DNA from: an uncultured Clostridia bacterium
GTDB lineage: Bacteria; Bacillota; Clostridia; Peptostreptococcales; Anaerovoracaceae
Length of the DNA: 33,340 nt
Assembly (NCBI GenBank): GCA_945830395.1
Contig: CALZYE010000015.1
Span: 1 to 33,340 of the forward strand
Reading direction: 5' to 3'
The translations under genes and the position numbers were made by a program. Under the pieces are notes generated by a model that was given only the letters and a program-made list of their open reading frames with translations, had not been told where the DNA came from and made no database searches. Shown here piece after piece: positions 8,701 to 16,788 of the stretch (positions are counted from its first letter, which is position 1; every line of letters starts with the position of its first letter).

Positions 8701-9120
8701 ATGAAAGAATTTTGGAATATGATTCAGATTTTATTTACAGCTGTTGGAGGATGGCTGGGATATTTTTTAGGAGGGTGCGATGGACTAATCATTGCACTTC
8801 TTTTATTTGTAGCCATTGATTACATCACAGGTGTGATGTGTGCAGTAGCGGATAAAAAGTTATCCAGCGAAGTAGGTTTTAAGGGGATTTGCAGAAAGGT
8901 GCTTATCTTTATGATGGTAGGTATCTCCAATATCCTTGATACAAAGATTATAGGAAGCGGCAGCGTTCTAAGGAGTGCTGTCATTTTCTTTTATCTATCT
9001 AATGAAGGCATCAGCCTTTTAGAAAATGCAGGACACCTAGGGCTGCCAATTCCGGAAAAGCTAAAAGTGGTTTTAGAGCAGTTACATGATAAGGAAAGAG
9101 GGGGAAAGAATAATGAGTAA
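8701..9120 (+). CDS. Phage holin (toxin secretion/phage lysis holin family)
   Basis: A 139-aa membrane protein that would form lesions in the inner membrane so that the amidase can reach the wall. Hydrophobic segments lie at about residues 6-24, 28-46, 66-82 and 88-102. The phrase AIDYITGVMCAVADKKLSSEVGFKGICRK is cited in part: D-Y-x-T-G followed by K-L-S-S-x-x-G-x-x-G-I-x-R-K is the hallmark of the Phage_holin_4 (TcdE/UtxA) family. AGGAGG at 8688-8694 precedes ATG 8701. Its 3' end overlaps the amidase gene by 8 bases, the usual lysis cassette order. Confidence 0.93.
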   Translation: MKEFWNMIQILFTAVGGWLGYFLGGCDGLIIALLLFVAIDYITGVMCAVADKKLSSEVGFKGICRKVLIFMMVGISNILDTKIIGSGSVLRSAVIFFYLSNEGISLLENAGHLGLPIPEKLKVVLEQLHDKERGGKNNE

Positions 9121-10102
9121 CAGTAGTTTAGTAGATATGAGAATTCTTAGTCCAAACCATAGCGGGAGACGAAATCAGCCGATTACAAAAATTGCAATCC
9201 ATCATACAGCAGGAGCGATTAGTGCAGCAACCATTGGTAATATTTTTAAACCTACATCAAGGCAGGCTTCTTGTAATTATGGTATAGGTAATGATAACAA
9301 GATAGTACTTTGTGTTGATGAAGCTAATCGTTCTTGGTGTACATCATCTTCGTGGTGTGATAATAGAGCGATTACCATTGAAGTCGCTAATTCAAGTAAT
9401 GGTGGAAACTGGCCAGTAAGTGATAGAGTTCTTGCAAAATTGATTGACTTAGTCACTGACATTTGTAAGAGAAATGGAATCAAAAATTGCACCTATACCG
9501 GTGGCAAAGATGGTGTACTTCAAAAGCATGAATGGTATGCCAATACCAATTGTCCGGGACCATATCTAGGCAGTAAATTCTCATATATTGCAAGTGAGGT
9601 AAATAAAAGACTTTCTGGAAATAGTTCATCTTCTAGTGCAGCAAACACTTCTTCTTTATACAGGGTAAGAAAATCATGGGGTGATGCTAAGAGTCAAAAG
9701 GGTGCATTTAGAAGTTTTGAAAATGCAAAAAAATGTGCAAATGTAAATTCAGGATACAAAGTATTCGATGCAAAGGGAAATGAAGTATATCCAAGGAAAA
9801 GTACTTCATCAAAAAACATTGATGCCTTGGCCAGAGAAGTGATTGCAGGTAATTGGGGTAATGGAGGAGAAAGAGTAAACCGTCTTAAATCTGCAGGGTA
9901 TGATTACAATGCTGTTCAAAATAGAGTCAATGAAATCTTATCCGGTAAAAGTAGTAGCTATGTTGGTGGAAAGTCTATTGATACACTGGCTCGTGAAGTT
10001 ATACGAGGAGACTGGGGTAACGGACAAGATAGAAAAAACAGACTTGAAAGAGCCGGTTATGACTATAACGCTGTACAAAGAAGGGTAAATGAACTTTTAT
10101 AA
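9113..10102 (+). CDS. N-acetylmuramoyl-L-alanine amidase endolysin with two Cpl-7 repeats
   Basis: The start is ATG 9113, with AGGGGG at 9099-9104 and an 8-base overlap with the holin. The product has 329 aa. Residues 20-165 are an Amidase_2/PGRP catalytic domain that cuts the bond between muramic acid and L-alanine; zinc ligands are expected at H30/H31 (IAIHHTAG) and at the H and C of KHEWYANTNCPGP near residues 140-150. After a Ser-rich linker (about 173-185) comes a short YRVRKSWGDAKSQ-type module (about 187-230), then two CW_7/Cpl-7 wall-binding repeats (about 238-280 and 288-329), each with the pattern L-A-R-E-V-I, W-G-N-G, and AGYDYNAVQ. No signal peptide is visible, so export depends on the holin. 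Confidence 0.93.
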   Translation: MSNSSLVDMRILSPNHSGRRNQPITKIAIHHTAGAISAATIGNIFKPTSRQASCNYGIGNDNKIVLCVDEANRSWCTSSSWCDNRAITIEVANSSNGGNWPVSDRVLAKLIDLVTDICKRNGIKNCTYTGGKDGVLQKHEWYANTNCPGPYLGSKFSYIASEVNKRLSGNSSSSSAANTSSLYRVRKSWGDAKSQKGAFRSFENAKKCANVNSGYKVFDAKGNEVYPRKSTSSKNIDALAREVIAGNWGNGGERVNRLKSAGYDYNAVQNRVNEILSGKSSSYVGGKSIDTLAREVIRGDWGNGQDRKNRLERAGYDYNAVQRRVNELL

Positions 10103-10118
10103 CTGAATATCTAACTGT

Positions 10119-10159
10119 AAGCCTACTGGGGAGAAATCCTTGGTAGGCTTTATTTTTTT
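10119..10159 (+). terminator. Rho-independent terminator of the prophage late operon
   Basis: AAGCCTAC at 10119-10126 pairs perfectly with GTAGGCTT at 10143-10150 across a 16-base loop, and is followed by a T-rich run at 10149-10159. It lies 17 bases after the amidase stop and separates the lysis genes from the recombinase module. Confidence 0.85.
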
Positions 10160-10235
10160 GCTTTTGGTTCTTAAACGAGGGATTTATGTCCGTTCACTAT
10201 TAGAGAAGAAAAACTCAAGATGTGGAGGTGGATTT

Positions 10236-10451
10236 ATGCAAGTAATAGAACTAAATGGTAAAAACATTGAAATTTCAAATCTGTCAAAACCTACAAATAA
10301 AGAACTTCAAAATGAATATAACTATATTTTTGCAGAAGAACTGACAAGAAAACTCTTTGATAAGGGATTTATTACAGATGAAGAATACGAGAAAATCATG
10401 ATAAAAAACCGTCATGAATTTAAACCTTTTTTATCGAAGATTATGCCATAA
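10236..10451 (+). CDS. SHOCT-like small protein of the recombinase module
   Basis: The start is ATG 10236 with GGAGGTGG at 10224-10231; a longer frame from 10140 begins in the upstream terminator and is not credible. The product has 71 aa. A short beta N-terminus (VIELNGKNIEISNL) leads to a helical end of the SHOCT type (LTRKLFDKGFITDEEYEKI), a short domain seen in many small bacterial proteins. Small proteins of this kind are commonly placed directly before serine recombinase genes in Clostridia mobile elements. Its function is unknown; a regulatory or recombination-directionality role is possible but not shown. Confidence 0.75.
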   Translation: MQVIELNGKNIEISNLSKPTNKELQNEYNYIFAEELTRKLFDKGFITDEEYEKIMIKNRHEFKPFLSKIMP

Positions 10452-10486
10452 ATCACTTGATATATACAGCGGTTAGAGTGATATAT
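10452..10486. repeat. Dyad and direct repeat before the first recombinase gene
   Basis: ATCACT at 10452-10457 is the inverse of AGTGAT at 10477-10482. The octamer TGATATAT also occurs as a direct repeat at 10458-10465 and 10479-10486. There is no T-tract, so this is more like an operator or binding site than a terminator. It lies between the SHOCT-like gene and the recombinase ribosome site. The role is inferred only from position. Confidence 0.35.
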
Positions 10487-10515
10487 GTAATACCGAAAAA
10501 GAAGGAGGTGAGACA

Positions 10516-12057
10516 ATGAAATGGATAACAAAAATTGAACCGTCAAAGAAAACAGCAAATAAAAAACTAAAGGTGGCTGCTTATGCCAGAGTATCGACCA
10601 ATAGAGATGACCAGCTTATCAGTCTGGATGCACAAAAAAATCATTATGAAAAATATATAAAAGCAAAACCGAATTGGGAGTATGCAGGACTTTATTTTGA
10701 TGAAGGACTAAGCGGTACACATATGGAAAAGCGTAATGGTCTTTTGAAATTACTAGAAGATTGTGAAAGAGGAAAGATTGATTATATTATAGTAAAATCC
10801 ATCAGTAGATTTTCCAGAAATACAATAGATAGCATTGAAACTATTAGAAGGCTTTGTGAAAAAGGTATTTATATCTTCTTTGAAAAGGAGAATATTGATA
10901 CCGGGAAAATGGATAGTGAACTTTTACTTTCTATATTTTCCAGCCTTGCGGAAAGTGAATCAAAGTCTATTTCTGAAAATAACAAGTGGGGAATACAAAA
11001 AAGGTATCAAAATGGAACATTTAAAATAGGATATCCGCCATATGGATATCACAATATAGATGGTCAGATGGTAATAAATGAAAAAGAGGCTGAAATAGTA
11101 AAGTTGATTTTTTCAGAAGTGCTTTTAGGCAAAAGTCCGGGTCTTATTGCAAAAGAACTTAATGAAAAGAAGATTCCAACAAAACGAGGTAAGAACTGGA
11201 GCAGTGGTGTTATTCATGGAATGATCAGGAATGAAAAATATACCGGAGATGTAATTTTTCAAAAAACTTTTACGGATGAGAATTTTAATCGCCATATAAA
11301 TTACGGAGAGCGTAATCAGTATTATGCCAAAGATCACCATGAACCTATCATAAGCCATGATACCTTTGAAAAGGCAAATAGTATAATCGAAAAAAATGGA
11401 ATGGAAAAAGGAATTGTAAAATATGCAGGTAAATATAAGAACAGGTATGCCTTATCCGGAAAGATTATATGTGGCGAGTGTGGTGCGACATGGAAGAGAG
11501 TTAAACTAGGTGGTTACTTTGGATTTGCCTGTAACACTCATATTAAAAATAAAGAGTTGTGTAATATGAAGACGATACCGGAAGATTCAGTTAAATCAGC
11601 ATTTACAACAATGATGAACAAGTTATCCATTGCTAGAGAGGTAATTTTAATACCATTTGAAAGGATGATGAAAAAAGGTAACTCACAAGAAAAATTGGAG
11701 AGATTAGATGAGCTCGAAATTTTACTTGAAAAAAATGATGAAAGAAGAAATCGAGTAATGGATTTTTTTACAAAAGGTTTGATTGATCCAGCCGTATATT
11801 CTGAAGAAACTATGAAGTTGAAGGAAGAAAAAGAAACTTTTATAAATGAACAAGCCTTGATTACAGAAAATCTAAACGGGAATTATGAAAAACAAAAGGC
11901 ACTCGAGAATATTTTAAACTACACAGTAGGTAAAAAGATTATTACGAAATTTGATGATGATTTATTTACAGAATATGTTGACCATATATTAGTTTACAGT
12001 AGGACGGAAATAGGTTTTGTTATGAAATTTGGACCTATTTTTAGGGAAAGGATATGA
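10516..12057 (+). CDS. Large serine recombinase 1
   Basis: A 513-aa site-specific integrase that would cut att sites through a 5'-phosphoserine intermediate. The resolvase domain covers about residues 18-165, with catalytic S27 in AAYARVST and the SISRFSRN motif near residue 96. A Recombinase domain covers about 175-275 (PPYGYHNIDGQMVINEKEA), a zinc ribbon with two CxxC-type pairs lies near 318-350 (CGECG), and a C-terminal coiled coil lies at about 390-465. AAGGAGGTGAGACA precedes ATG 10516. It belongs to a cassette with the next two genes, read toward a likely att site after the second recombinase. All key catalytic-domain motifs are present, so it should be active. Confidence 0.93.
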   Translation: MKWITKIEPSKKTANKKLKVAAYARVSTNRDDQLISLDAQKNHYEKYIKAKPNWEYAGLYFDEGLSGTHMEKRNGLLKLLEDCERGKIDYIIVKSISRFSRNTIDSIETIRRLCEKGIYIFFEKENIDTGKMDSELLLSIFSSLAESESKSISENNKWGIQKRYQNGTFKIGYPPYGYHNIDGQMVINEKEAEIVKLIFSEVLLGKSPGLIAKELNEKKIPTKRGKNWSSGVIHGMIRNEKYTGDVIFQKTFTDENFNRHINYGERNQYYAKDHHEPIISHDTFEKANSIIEKNGMEKGIVKYAGKYKNRYALSGKIICGECGATWKRVKLGGYFGFACNTHIKNKELCNMKTIPEDSVKSAFTTMMNKLSIAREVILIPFERMMKKGNSQEKLERLDELEILLEKNDERRNRVMDFFTKGLIDPAVYSEETMKLKEEKETFINEQALITENLNGNYEKQKALENILNYTVGKKIITKFDDDLFTEYVDHILVYSRTEIGFVMKFGPIFRERI

Positions 12058-12058
12058 G

Positions 12059-12484
12059 ATGAAACACACACCATATGGCTATACTATTGTCGATGGTAAG
12101 GCAGTAGTAAATGAAAAAGAGGCTAAAACATTACAAAAAATTTGTGATAATTATATTTTAGGAATGTCACTTGTAGCATCTGCAAAAGCAGTTGGCCTTA
12201 CAATGCAGCATTCCGGAGTGAAAAGACTGATGCGTAATAGAAGGTATCTGGGAGATGATTTTTATCCTGCAATTTTAACGGAAGAAATCATGGAGAAAGT
12301 AGAAAAAGAACGAATCCGTCGTGAAAAAGTCTTAGGCAGGGATAGGAAAAAGCAAGGAAAAATTGTTAAAGGGGTAGTGTATACGAAGTTTTATATTCCT
12401 AAAATAGATATGAAATATGAAAATCCTAAAAAGCAGACAGAATATGCCTATAGTTTAATTGAAACTGAGGGATGCAGTTTATGA
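12059..12484 (+). CDS. Recombinase-domain accessory protein lacking the catalytic domain
   Basis: The start is ATG 12059 with GGGAAAGGA upstream; an in-frame TTG at 12029 would lie inside the preceding gene. The product has 141 aa. Residues 1-95 resemble the DNA-binding Recombinase domain of large serine integrases: [20 protein letters not shown], a [13 protein letters not shown] helix and [15 protein letters not shown]. There is no resolvase domain and no catalytic serine. The C-terminus is basic. It begins one base after the first recombinase stop and its own stop overlaps the next start (ATGA), so the three are co-translated. It probably binds DNA to assist or steer the two integrases; this is inference. 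Confidence 0.85.
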   Translation: MKHTPYGYTIVDGKAVVNEKEAKTLQKICDNYILGMSLVASAKAVGLTMQHSGVKRLMRNRRYLGDDFYPAILTEEIMEKVEKERIRREKVLGRDRKKQGKIVKGVVYTKFYIPKIDMKYENPKKQTEYAYSLIETEGCSL

Positions 12485-14052
12485 CTCTTGCGAAAAATAT
12501 TACCATGATTCCTGCAAGAAGAATGGTGGGTACGCAAAAGCCTGCAGAAAAGACACAAAAATTAAGAGTCGCAGCCTATGCCAGAGTATCTACAGAGTTT
12601 GAAGAACAGGAATCAAGTTATGATGTACAGGTAGAGCACTACACCTCTTACATTAAGAGTAATCTGGAATGGGAACTGGTAGAGATTTACGCAGATGACG
12701 GAATCTCTGCAACCAGTACAACCAAAAGAGAAGCCTTTAACCGCATGATTCAAGATGCAAAAGACGGAAAAATCGATATGATATTAACCAAATCCATAAG
12801 CAGATTTTCAAGAAACACAGTGGATTGCTTAAAGTATACCAGAGAACTTAAAGCCCTTAATATTGCTGTATTTTTTGAAAAAGAAAACATCAATACTTTA
12901 GATGCCAAGGGTGAAGTATTGATGACTATCATGGCCGCACTTGCACAGCAGGAATCGGAATCTCTTTCAGCAAATGTGAGGCTTGGAATTCAGTTTCGTA
13001 ATCAGCAGGGAAAGGTACAAATAAATCATAATCGGTTTCTTGGCTATACGAAGGATGAAGATGGCAATCTGGTCATAGCACCGGAAGAAGCGAAAATAGT
13101 AAGACGTATATACGCAGAGTATATGGATGGCAGTAGTTTTTTACAAATAAAACGAAGTTTGGAAAAGGATGGCATCTTAAATGGAGCAAAGCATACAAAA
13201 TGGCACGAAAGCAATATAAGGCAGATTCTTACAAATGAAAAGTATATAGGTGATGCACTTCTACAAAAAACATTTACACTAAACACTTTGGAAAAGAAGA
13301 GAGTTATTAATAACGGTATCGCACCAAAATATTATGTGGAAGGCAGTCATGATGCAATCATTGATAGGGATGTATTTTTAAGAGTCCAGGCTGAAATTAG
13401 TAGAAGAGCAAATATATTAAACGGTGGTAAAAAGAGAGTTTACAGTTCAAAATATGCTTTATCCAGTATAGTTTTTTGTGGCCACTGCGGAGATATATTT
13501 CGCAGAATAAAATGGAATAACAGAGGGTGCAAATCAACGGTATGGAGGTGTGTGAGTAGGGTTTTGAAAAAAACGAGCGGAATTGATTGCCCTGCTAAGA
13601 CTATCAGAGAAGAAGATTTACAGGCAGCAGTACTTACTGCTGTAAATGATGCATTTAACAAAAAAGAAGAAATCATCCCTATATTAATGGAGATTATTCA
13701 GGAAGTTGTAAATGAAGATTCGCAGGAAAGACTGGAAAAGTTAGATATGAAGATAAAGGATTTGCAGATAAGACTTCTTGAGGCAGGGAAGGAACAGAAA
13801 ATAATTGATGAAATCGGAGATAAGATTATAACCCTTAGAAAAGAAAAACATGATATTATGACTAAGGCTGCCAAAAACATAGAACTTCAGGAAAGAATAA
13901 ATGATATGTTTTCTTTTTTGGAAGAACAGACACAAGCCATTACAGAGTATTCAGATACTCTGGTTAGAAGACTTATTGAAAAAATAACCATATATGATAA
14001 CAAGGCAGTTGTTGAATTCAAATCTGGAATTCAATCTGAAGTTGAGTTATAG
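12481..14052 (+). CDS. Large serine recombinase 2
   Basis: The start is ATG 12481, overlapping the previous stop as ATGA; ATG 12472 is too close to the GAGGG site. The product has 523 aa. The resolvase domain covers about residues 27-175, with catalytic S37 in AAYARVST and SISRFSRN near residue 108. A Recombinase domain covers about 185-290, a zinc ribbon ([11 protein letters not shown] and paired cysteines) about 330-370, and a coiled coil about 400-475. It is clearly homologous to recombinase 1 but diverged, especially in the DNA-binding parts. Paired large recombinases may act together, as CcrA and CcrB do, or on different sites. It is the last gene before the putative attachment site. Confidence 0.93.
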   Translation: MTLAKNITMIPARRMVGTQKPAEKTQKLRVAAYARVSTEFEEQESSYDVQVEHYTSYIKSNLEWELVEIYADDGISATSTTKREAFNRMIQDAKDGKIDMILTKSISRFSRNTVDCLKYTRELKALNIAVFFEKENINTLDAKGEVLMTIMAALAQQESESLSANVRLGIQFRNQQGKVQINHNRFLGYTKDEDGNLVIAPEEAKIVRRIYAEYMDGSSFLQIKRSLEKDGILNGAKHTKWHESNIRQILTNEKYIGDALLQKTFTLNTLEKKRVINNGIAPKYYVEGSHDAIIDRDVFLRVQAEISRRANILNGGKKRVYSSKYALSSIVFCGHCGDIFRRIKWNNRGCKSTVWRCVSRVLKKTSGIDCPAKTIREEDLQAAVLTAVNDAFNKKEEIIPILMEIIQEVVNEDSQERLEKLDMKIKDLQIRLLEAGKEQKIIDEIGDKIITLRKEKHDIMTKAAKNIELQERINDMFSFLEEQTQAITEYSDTLVRRLIEKITIYDNKAVVEFKSGIQSEVEL

Positions 14053-14066
14053 AGGGAATATTTATT

Positions 14067-14098
14067 AGTCCGTAGGATAAAAACTACGGGCTTTTTTG
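14067..14098 (+). terminator. Rho-independent terminator after the recombinase cassette
   Basis: AGTCCGTAG at 14067-14075 pairs with CTACGGGCT at 14084-14092, with one G-U pair and an 8-base loop, followed by a run of T to 14098. It ends the recombinase transcript 15 bases after the stop codon. Confidence 0.85.
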
Positions 14099-14174
14099 TA
14101 TTTCTATGATAAAATGTACATAATGATATTTTTCTTATTACTACTATAATTATAGATTTATTCCCACTTACAGT

Positions 14175-14211
14175 AGACATTCATAGTGGTGTCTCAAGAC
14201 ATGTGGAGACG
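14175..14211. other. Putative serine-integrase attachment site (att) in rlmD sequence
   Basis: Two interlocked dyads lie here: AGACA at 14175-14179 with TGTCT at 14190-14194, and GTCTC at 14191-14195 with GAGAC at 14206-14210. Downstream of about 14199 the reading frame matches RlmD (HVETVVLL), while upstream it does not continue as RlmD. This change point just after a recombinase cassette is where an integrase crossover is expected. The core is probably within CATGTGGAGAC at 14200-14210. The exact core cannot be fixed without the other end of the element. Confidence 0.5.
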
Positions 14212-14550
14212 GTTGTACTTCTTTCCCACAAAAAACCGGACAGCCAAATCAATGTAAAAGTGGAGTTCGGAGAGGAAAATGGTAAATTTCCAATAGAAAG
14301 TATTGCGGAAAAGGCAGAAGAATATAAGCCTAAAGAGAAAGTTACATATAAAATGATTCAATCATACATAAAAGAGAAATATAATCTTAAAATGCATACT
14401 GCGTATATAGCGGAAGTGAAACGCAATTTAGGAATACAAATGCAAATGGAAGTAAAAACAGAAGGGACTTCACAAAATAAAAAATCTCATCCATCTAAAG
14501 AAAAAGTTGAAATAATTAAAGATGCCCTTTTACATTTTAATCTTATATAA
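14203..14550 (+). CDS. rlmD: RlmD (RumA) C-terminal fragment with element-type tail
   Basis: The frame is open from 14113 to TAA 14548-14550; GTG 14203 gives 115 aa, but there is no ribosome site, so it is more likely a gene end than an independent gene. It begins with HVETVVLLSHKKPD, the last conserved segment of the 23S rRNA m5U1939 methyltransferase RlmD. The catalytic and AdoMet-binding parts are absent. A tail of about 95 residues follows, with EYKPKEKVTYKMIQSYIKEK, HTAYIAEVKRNLG and a final KEKVEIIKDALLHF. Enterobacterial RlmD ends soon after the HVETV-like segment, so the tail is extra. It probably supplies a replacement 3' end for rlmD when the element integrates. Confidence 0.7.
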   Translation: METVVLLSHKKPDSQINVKVEFGEENGKFPIESIAEKAEEYKPKEKVTYKMIQSYIKEKYNLKMHTAYIAEVKRNLGIQMQMEVKTEGTSQNKKSHPSKEKVEIIKDALLHFNLI

Positions 14551-14553
14551 ATG

Positions 14554-14590
14554 TATGGATTCGCACATTTGTATAATGTGGTTATCCATA
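14554..14590. promoter_or_regulatory. Two-block dyad around a TATAAT box
   Basis: TATGGAT at 14554-14560 and ATCCATA at 14584-14590 are perfect inverses, and inside them CACAT at 14564-14568 and ATGTG at 14576-14580 are also inverses, with equal 3-base gaps on both sides. A TATAAT at 14572-14577 sits at the centre. No good -35 box was seen and no T-tract follows. It looks like a dimeric protein site over a promoter for the following small gene, though an element-end or origin function is possible. Confidence 0.5.
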
Positions 14591-14621
14591 GTAAGGTATA
14601 TAAAAAATAGGAGGTGCAATC

Positions 14622-14801
14622 ATGAGAGAACCTAAATATCGTTTATATATGGATAGTGATGAGCGAAGAATATTGTTAGAAAGTCTTGTGGAATTAAAAA
14701 ACCAACTCATAAGGCAAGGCAGATATACAGACTGTTTGGATGAAATCATAATAAGATTAGTAGATGCGCCAATTAAAAAAATAAAAGTTAAATATATATA
14801 A
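14622..14801 (+). CDS. Small ICE protein (59 aa) upstream of parA
   Basis: ATG 14622 follows a strong AGGAGGTG at 14609-14616. The product is 59 aa, basic and mostly helical, starting MREPKYRLYMDSDERRILL and ending with a Lys-rich strand. Short proteins of this kind, with a beta start and helix like a ribbon-helix-helix or small regulator, are recurrent at the left end of Tn1549-like conjugative elements. I do not know a defined function. It lies between a dyad-bearing promoter region and a terminator, so it is probably transcribed alone. Confidence 0.7.
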   Translation: MREPKYRLYMDSDERRILLESLVELKNQLIRQGRYTDCLDEIIIRLVDAPIKKIKVKYI

Positions 14802-14850
14802 GACAAGTAACGCCATATTTCTTTAAATAGGGTCATTTATTTTCTTACAT

Positions 14851-14879
14851 AGCTATTTCCAAAAGGAGATAGCTTTTTT
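14851..14879 (+). terminator. Rho-independent terminator before parA
   Basis: AGCTATTTCC at 14851-14860 pairs with GGAGATAGCT at 14865-14874 with one G-U pair and a 4-base loop, followed by T residues to 14879. It separates the 59-aa gene from the parA-parB operon. Confidence 0.85.
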
Positions 14880-14947
14880 CTTTTGTAGAAAAACAGAAGG
14901 TCAGTATGTATGAAAGATAAAAAATAAGGATAGGGAGGTAAATAATT

Positions 14948-15772
14948 GTGACAGAAACAAAAGTAATCGCTATATGTAATCAAAAGGGAGGCGTTGGGAA
15001 AACAACCACGACGGTTAATCTTGGCGTTGGACTTGCGAAGGCAGGGAAAAAGGTTCTTCTCATTGACGCAGATCCGCAAGGAGATTTAACAACATGCTTT
15101 GGATGGCACGATAACGATGATTTAAAAGATACATTGGCATCACAAATAGCAAAAATGATTAGGGAAGAACCGGTAGATAAACGAATCGGAATTTTGAAAC
15201 ATGAGGAAGGCATCCACCTTATTCCTGCAAATCTTGAACTTTCAGGACTTGAAATGATGCTGGTTAATACCATGAGCAGAGAAACTGCGTTAAGAGAATA
15301 TCTAAAAGATATAAAAGGCAGTTATGATTATATACTCATTGACTGCATGCCTTCCCTTGGGATGATAACCATAAATGCCCTTTCTGCAGCAGACAGCGTC
15401 CTTATTCCGGTTCAGGCACAGTATCTTCCGGCAAAAGGCATGACACAGCTTGTACAAACCATAAACAGAGTAAAGAAAATCAATCCTCACCTTAAGATAG
15501 ACGGAATTGTTATGACCCTTGTGGACGGAAGAACAAATCTTGCAAAGACTGTATCGGAAACCCTGAAAAGAAACTATGGAAAAGTCATAAAAATTTATGA
15601 TGCAAAGATACCTATTGCTGTAAAGGCAGCTGAAATGGCAACAAGAGGAGTAAGTATATATTCCTATGATAAAAACAGCCCTGCGGCAAGAGCATACAGG
15701 GATCTGACAAAGGAGGTTATAAAAGATGGCGAAAAAAGAAGAGATAAATCTAAATCTGCCCTCAGTAGATGA
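14948..15772 (+). CDS. parA: ParA family partition ATPase
   Basis: A 274-aa deviant-Walker ATPase that would position or stabilise the element with ParB. Residues 11-19 are the deviant Walker A (KGGVGKTTT, with the signature lysine), DADPQGDLT lies near residue 41, and ILIDCMPSLG near 128 is the Walker A'/B region. There is no long N-terminal DNA-binding extension, so it is a short ParA like Soj. The start is GTG 14948 with AGGGAGGTA upstream at a suitable distance. It overlaps parB by 47 bases. In ICEs such a pair is thought to stabilise the excised circle; that role is inferred here. Confidence 0.94.
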   Translation: MTETKVIAICNQKGGVGKTTTTVNLGVGLAKAGKKVLLIDADPQGDLTTCFGWHDNDDLKDTLASQIAKMIREEPVDKRIGILKHEEGIHLIPANLELSGLEMMLVNTMSRETALREYLKDIKGSYDYILIDCMPSLGMITINALSAADSVLIPVQAQYLPAKGMTQLVQTINRVKKINPHLKIDGIVMTLVDGRTNLAKTVSETLKRNYGKVIKIYDAKIPIAVKAAEMATRGVSIYSYDKNSPAARAYRDLTKEVIKDGEKRRDKSKSALSR

Positions 15773-16682
15773 CCTTTTCACTACGCAAAGGGAAAGAGAT
15801 GAAGCAAACCTGAAAAAGATATATGATGTTCCTCTTGAAGAAATTGATGACTTTCCCAATCATCCATATAAAGTGAAAGATGATGAGGATATGATGAACC
15901 TTGTGGAAAGTATAAGACAGTACGGGGTTATTACCCCTGCTACACTTCGCAGTAAAGAAGACGGAAGATATGAGATTTTATCGGGACATAGAAGAAAAAG
16001 AGCGTGTGAGCTTGCGGGAATAAAAACATTAAGAGCCGAAATTGTAGAAATGAGTAGAGATGAAGCCATTATCTTTATGGTGGATTCTAATCTTCAAAGA
16101 ACGACAATTCTTCCAAGTGAAAAAGCCTTTTCATATAAGATGAGGCTTGAAGCAATGAAAAGGCAGGCAGGACGACCAGTAAAGGAAAATGCGTCGCCAA
16201 TGGCGACTAATTTATCTAAGGGTAGGGCTGATGTTGCATTAGGAAATTTAATGGGTGAAAGTAAAGACCAAATAAGAAGATATATTCGCCTCACAGAATT
16301 GATTCCGGAAATACTTTCTTTTGTAGATGAAGGAAAAATCGCATTAAGACCTGCTGTTGAAATATCATATTTCCCTAAAGACCTGCAAGGATGCTTACTT
16401 GAAAACATGGAACTTGAACAGTGCAGTCCATCCCATGCACAAACGCTTAAAATGAAAAGAATGTTTGAGGAAGGGAAATTAACAGCTGAGGTTATCGAAT
16501 CCATCATGCAGGAAGAAAAGCCGAATCAGAAAGAAAAGATGGTGTTAAGGGACAAGAGGGTGCAGAATCTGTTCCCAAAGGATCTACCATACTCAAAGAG
16601 GGAAGAATATATTATAAAAGCAATGGAGCATTATGCGAAATTCAGAGAAAGGCAAAGAAAAGAAAAATCATACGAAAGGTAG
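15726..16682 (+). CDS. parB: ParB/RepB/Spo0J family protein
   Basis: A 318-aa partner of ParA. Residues 35-125 are the ParB/Srx-type CTP-binding domain: the LEEIDDFPNHPYKV entry strand, SIRQYGVITP, and the GHRRKRACELAG box at about residues 86-97. A helix-turn-helix region follows at about 130-240 (LMGESKDQIRRYIRLTELIPE, then LRPAVEISYFP), and the C-terminus is helical and charged. The start ATG 15726 has AAAGGAGG at 15710-15717 and lies within the end of parA, indicating coupling. No parS-like site was identified in the window. Confidence 0.93.
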   Translation: MAKKEEINLNLPSVDDLFTTQRERDEANLKKIYDVPLEEIDDFPNHPYKVKDDEDMMNLVESIRQYGVITPATLRSKEDGRYEILSGHRRKRACELAGIKTLRAEIVEMSRDEAIIFMVDSNLQRTTILPSEKAFSYKMRLEAMKRQAGRPVKENASPMATNLSKGRADVALGNLMGESKDQIRRYIRLTELIPEILSFVDEGKIALRPAVEISYFPKDLQGCLLENMELEQCSPSHAQTLKMKRMFEEGKLTAEVIESIMQEEKPNQKEKMVLRDKRVQNLFPKDLPYSKREEYIIKAMEHYAKFRERQRKEKSYER

Positions 16683-16692
16683 AAAAATAGGT

Positions 16693-16739
16693 AAGGAAGA
16701 AGGCACAAAGATAATCTAAATAGCCTTCTTCCTTTTTTG
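16693..16739 (+). terminator. Strong hairpin terminator after parB
   Basis: AAGGAAGAAGGC at 16693-16704 pairs perfectly over 12 bases with GCCTTCTTCCTT at 16723-16734, with an 18-base loop, then a T-tract to 16739. It lies 10 bases after the parB stop. Confidence 0.85.
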
Positions 16740-16788
16740 TTTCAAATTTACATAGCAGATATATCCGTTGTCTGCAAAATCTTTAGAG

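Noticed and set aside
10219-10231. GATGTGGAGGTGG resembles the putative att core at 14200
   Set aside because: The match is short and overlaps the ribosome site of the SHOCT-like gene, so chance plus Shine-Dalgarno constraint explains it.
12029-12058. TTG-started extension of the recombinase accessory protein
   Set aside because: It lies inside the first recombinase gene and adds residues without family similarity; ATG 12059 has a better site.
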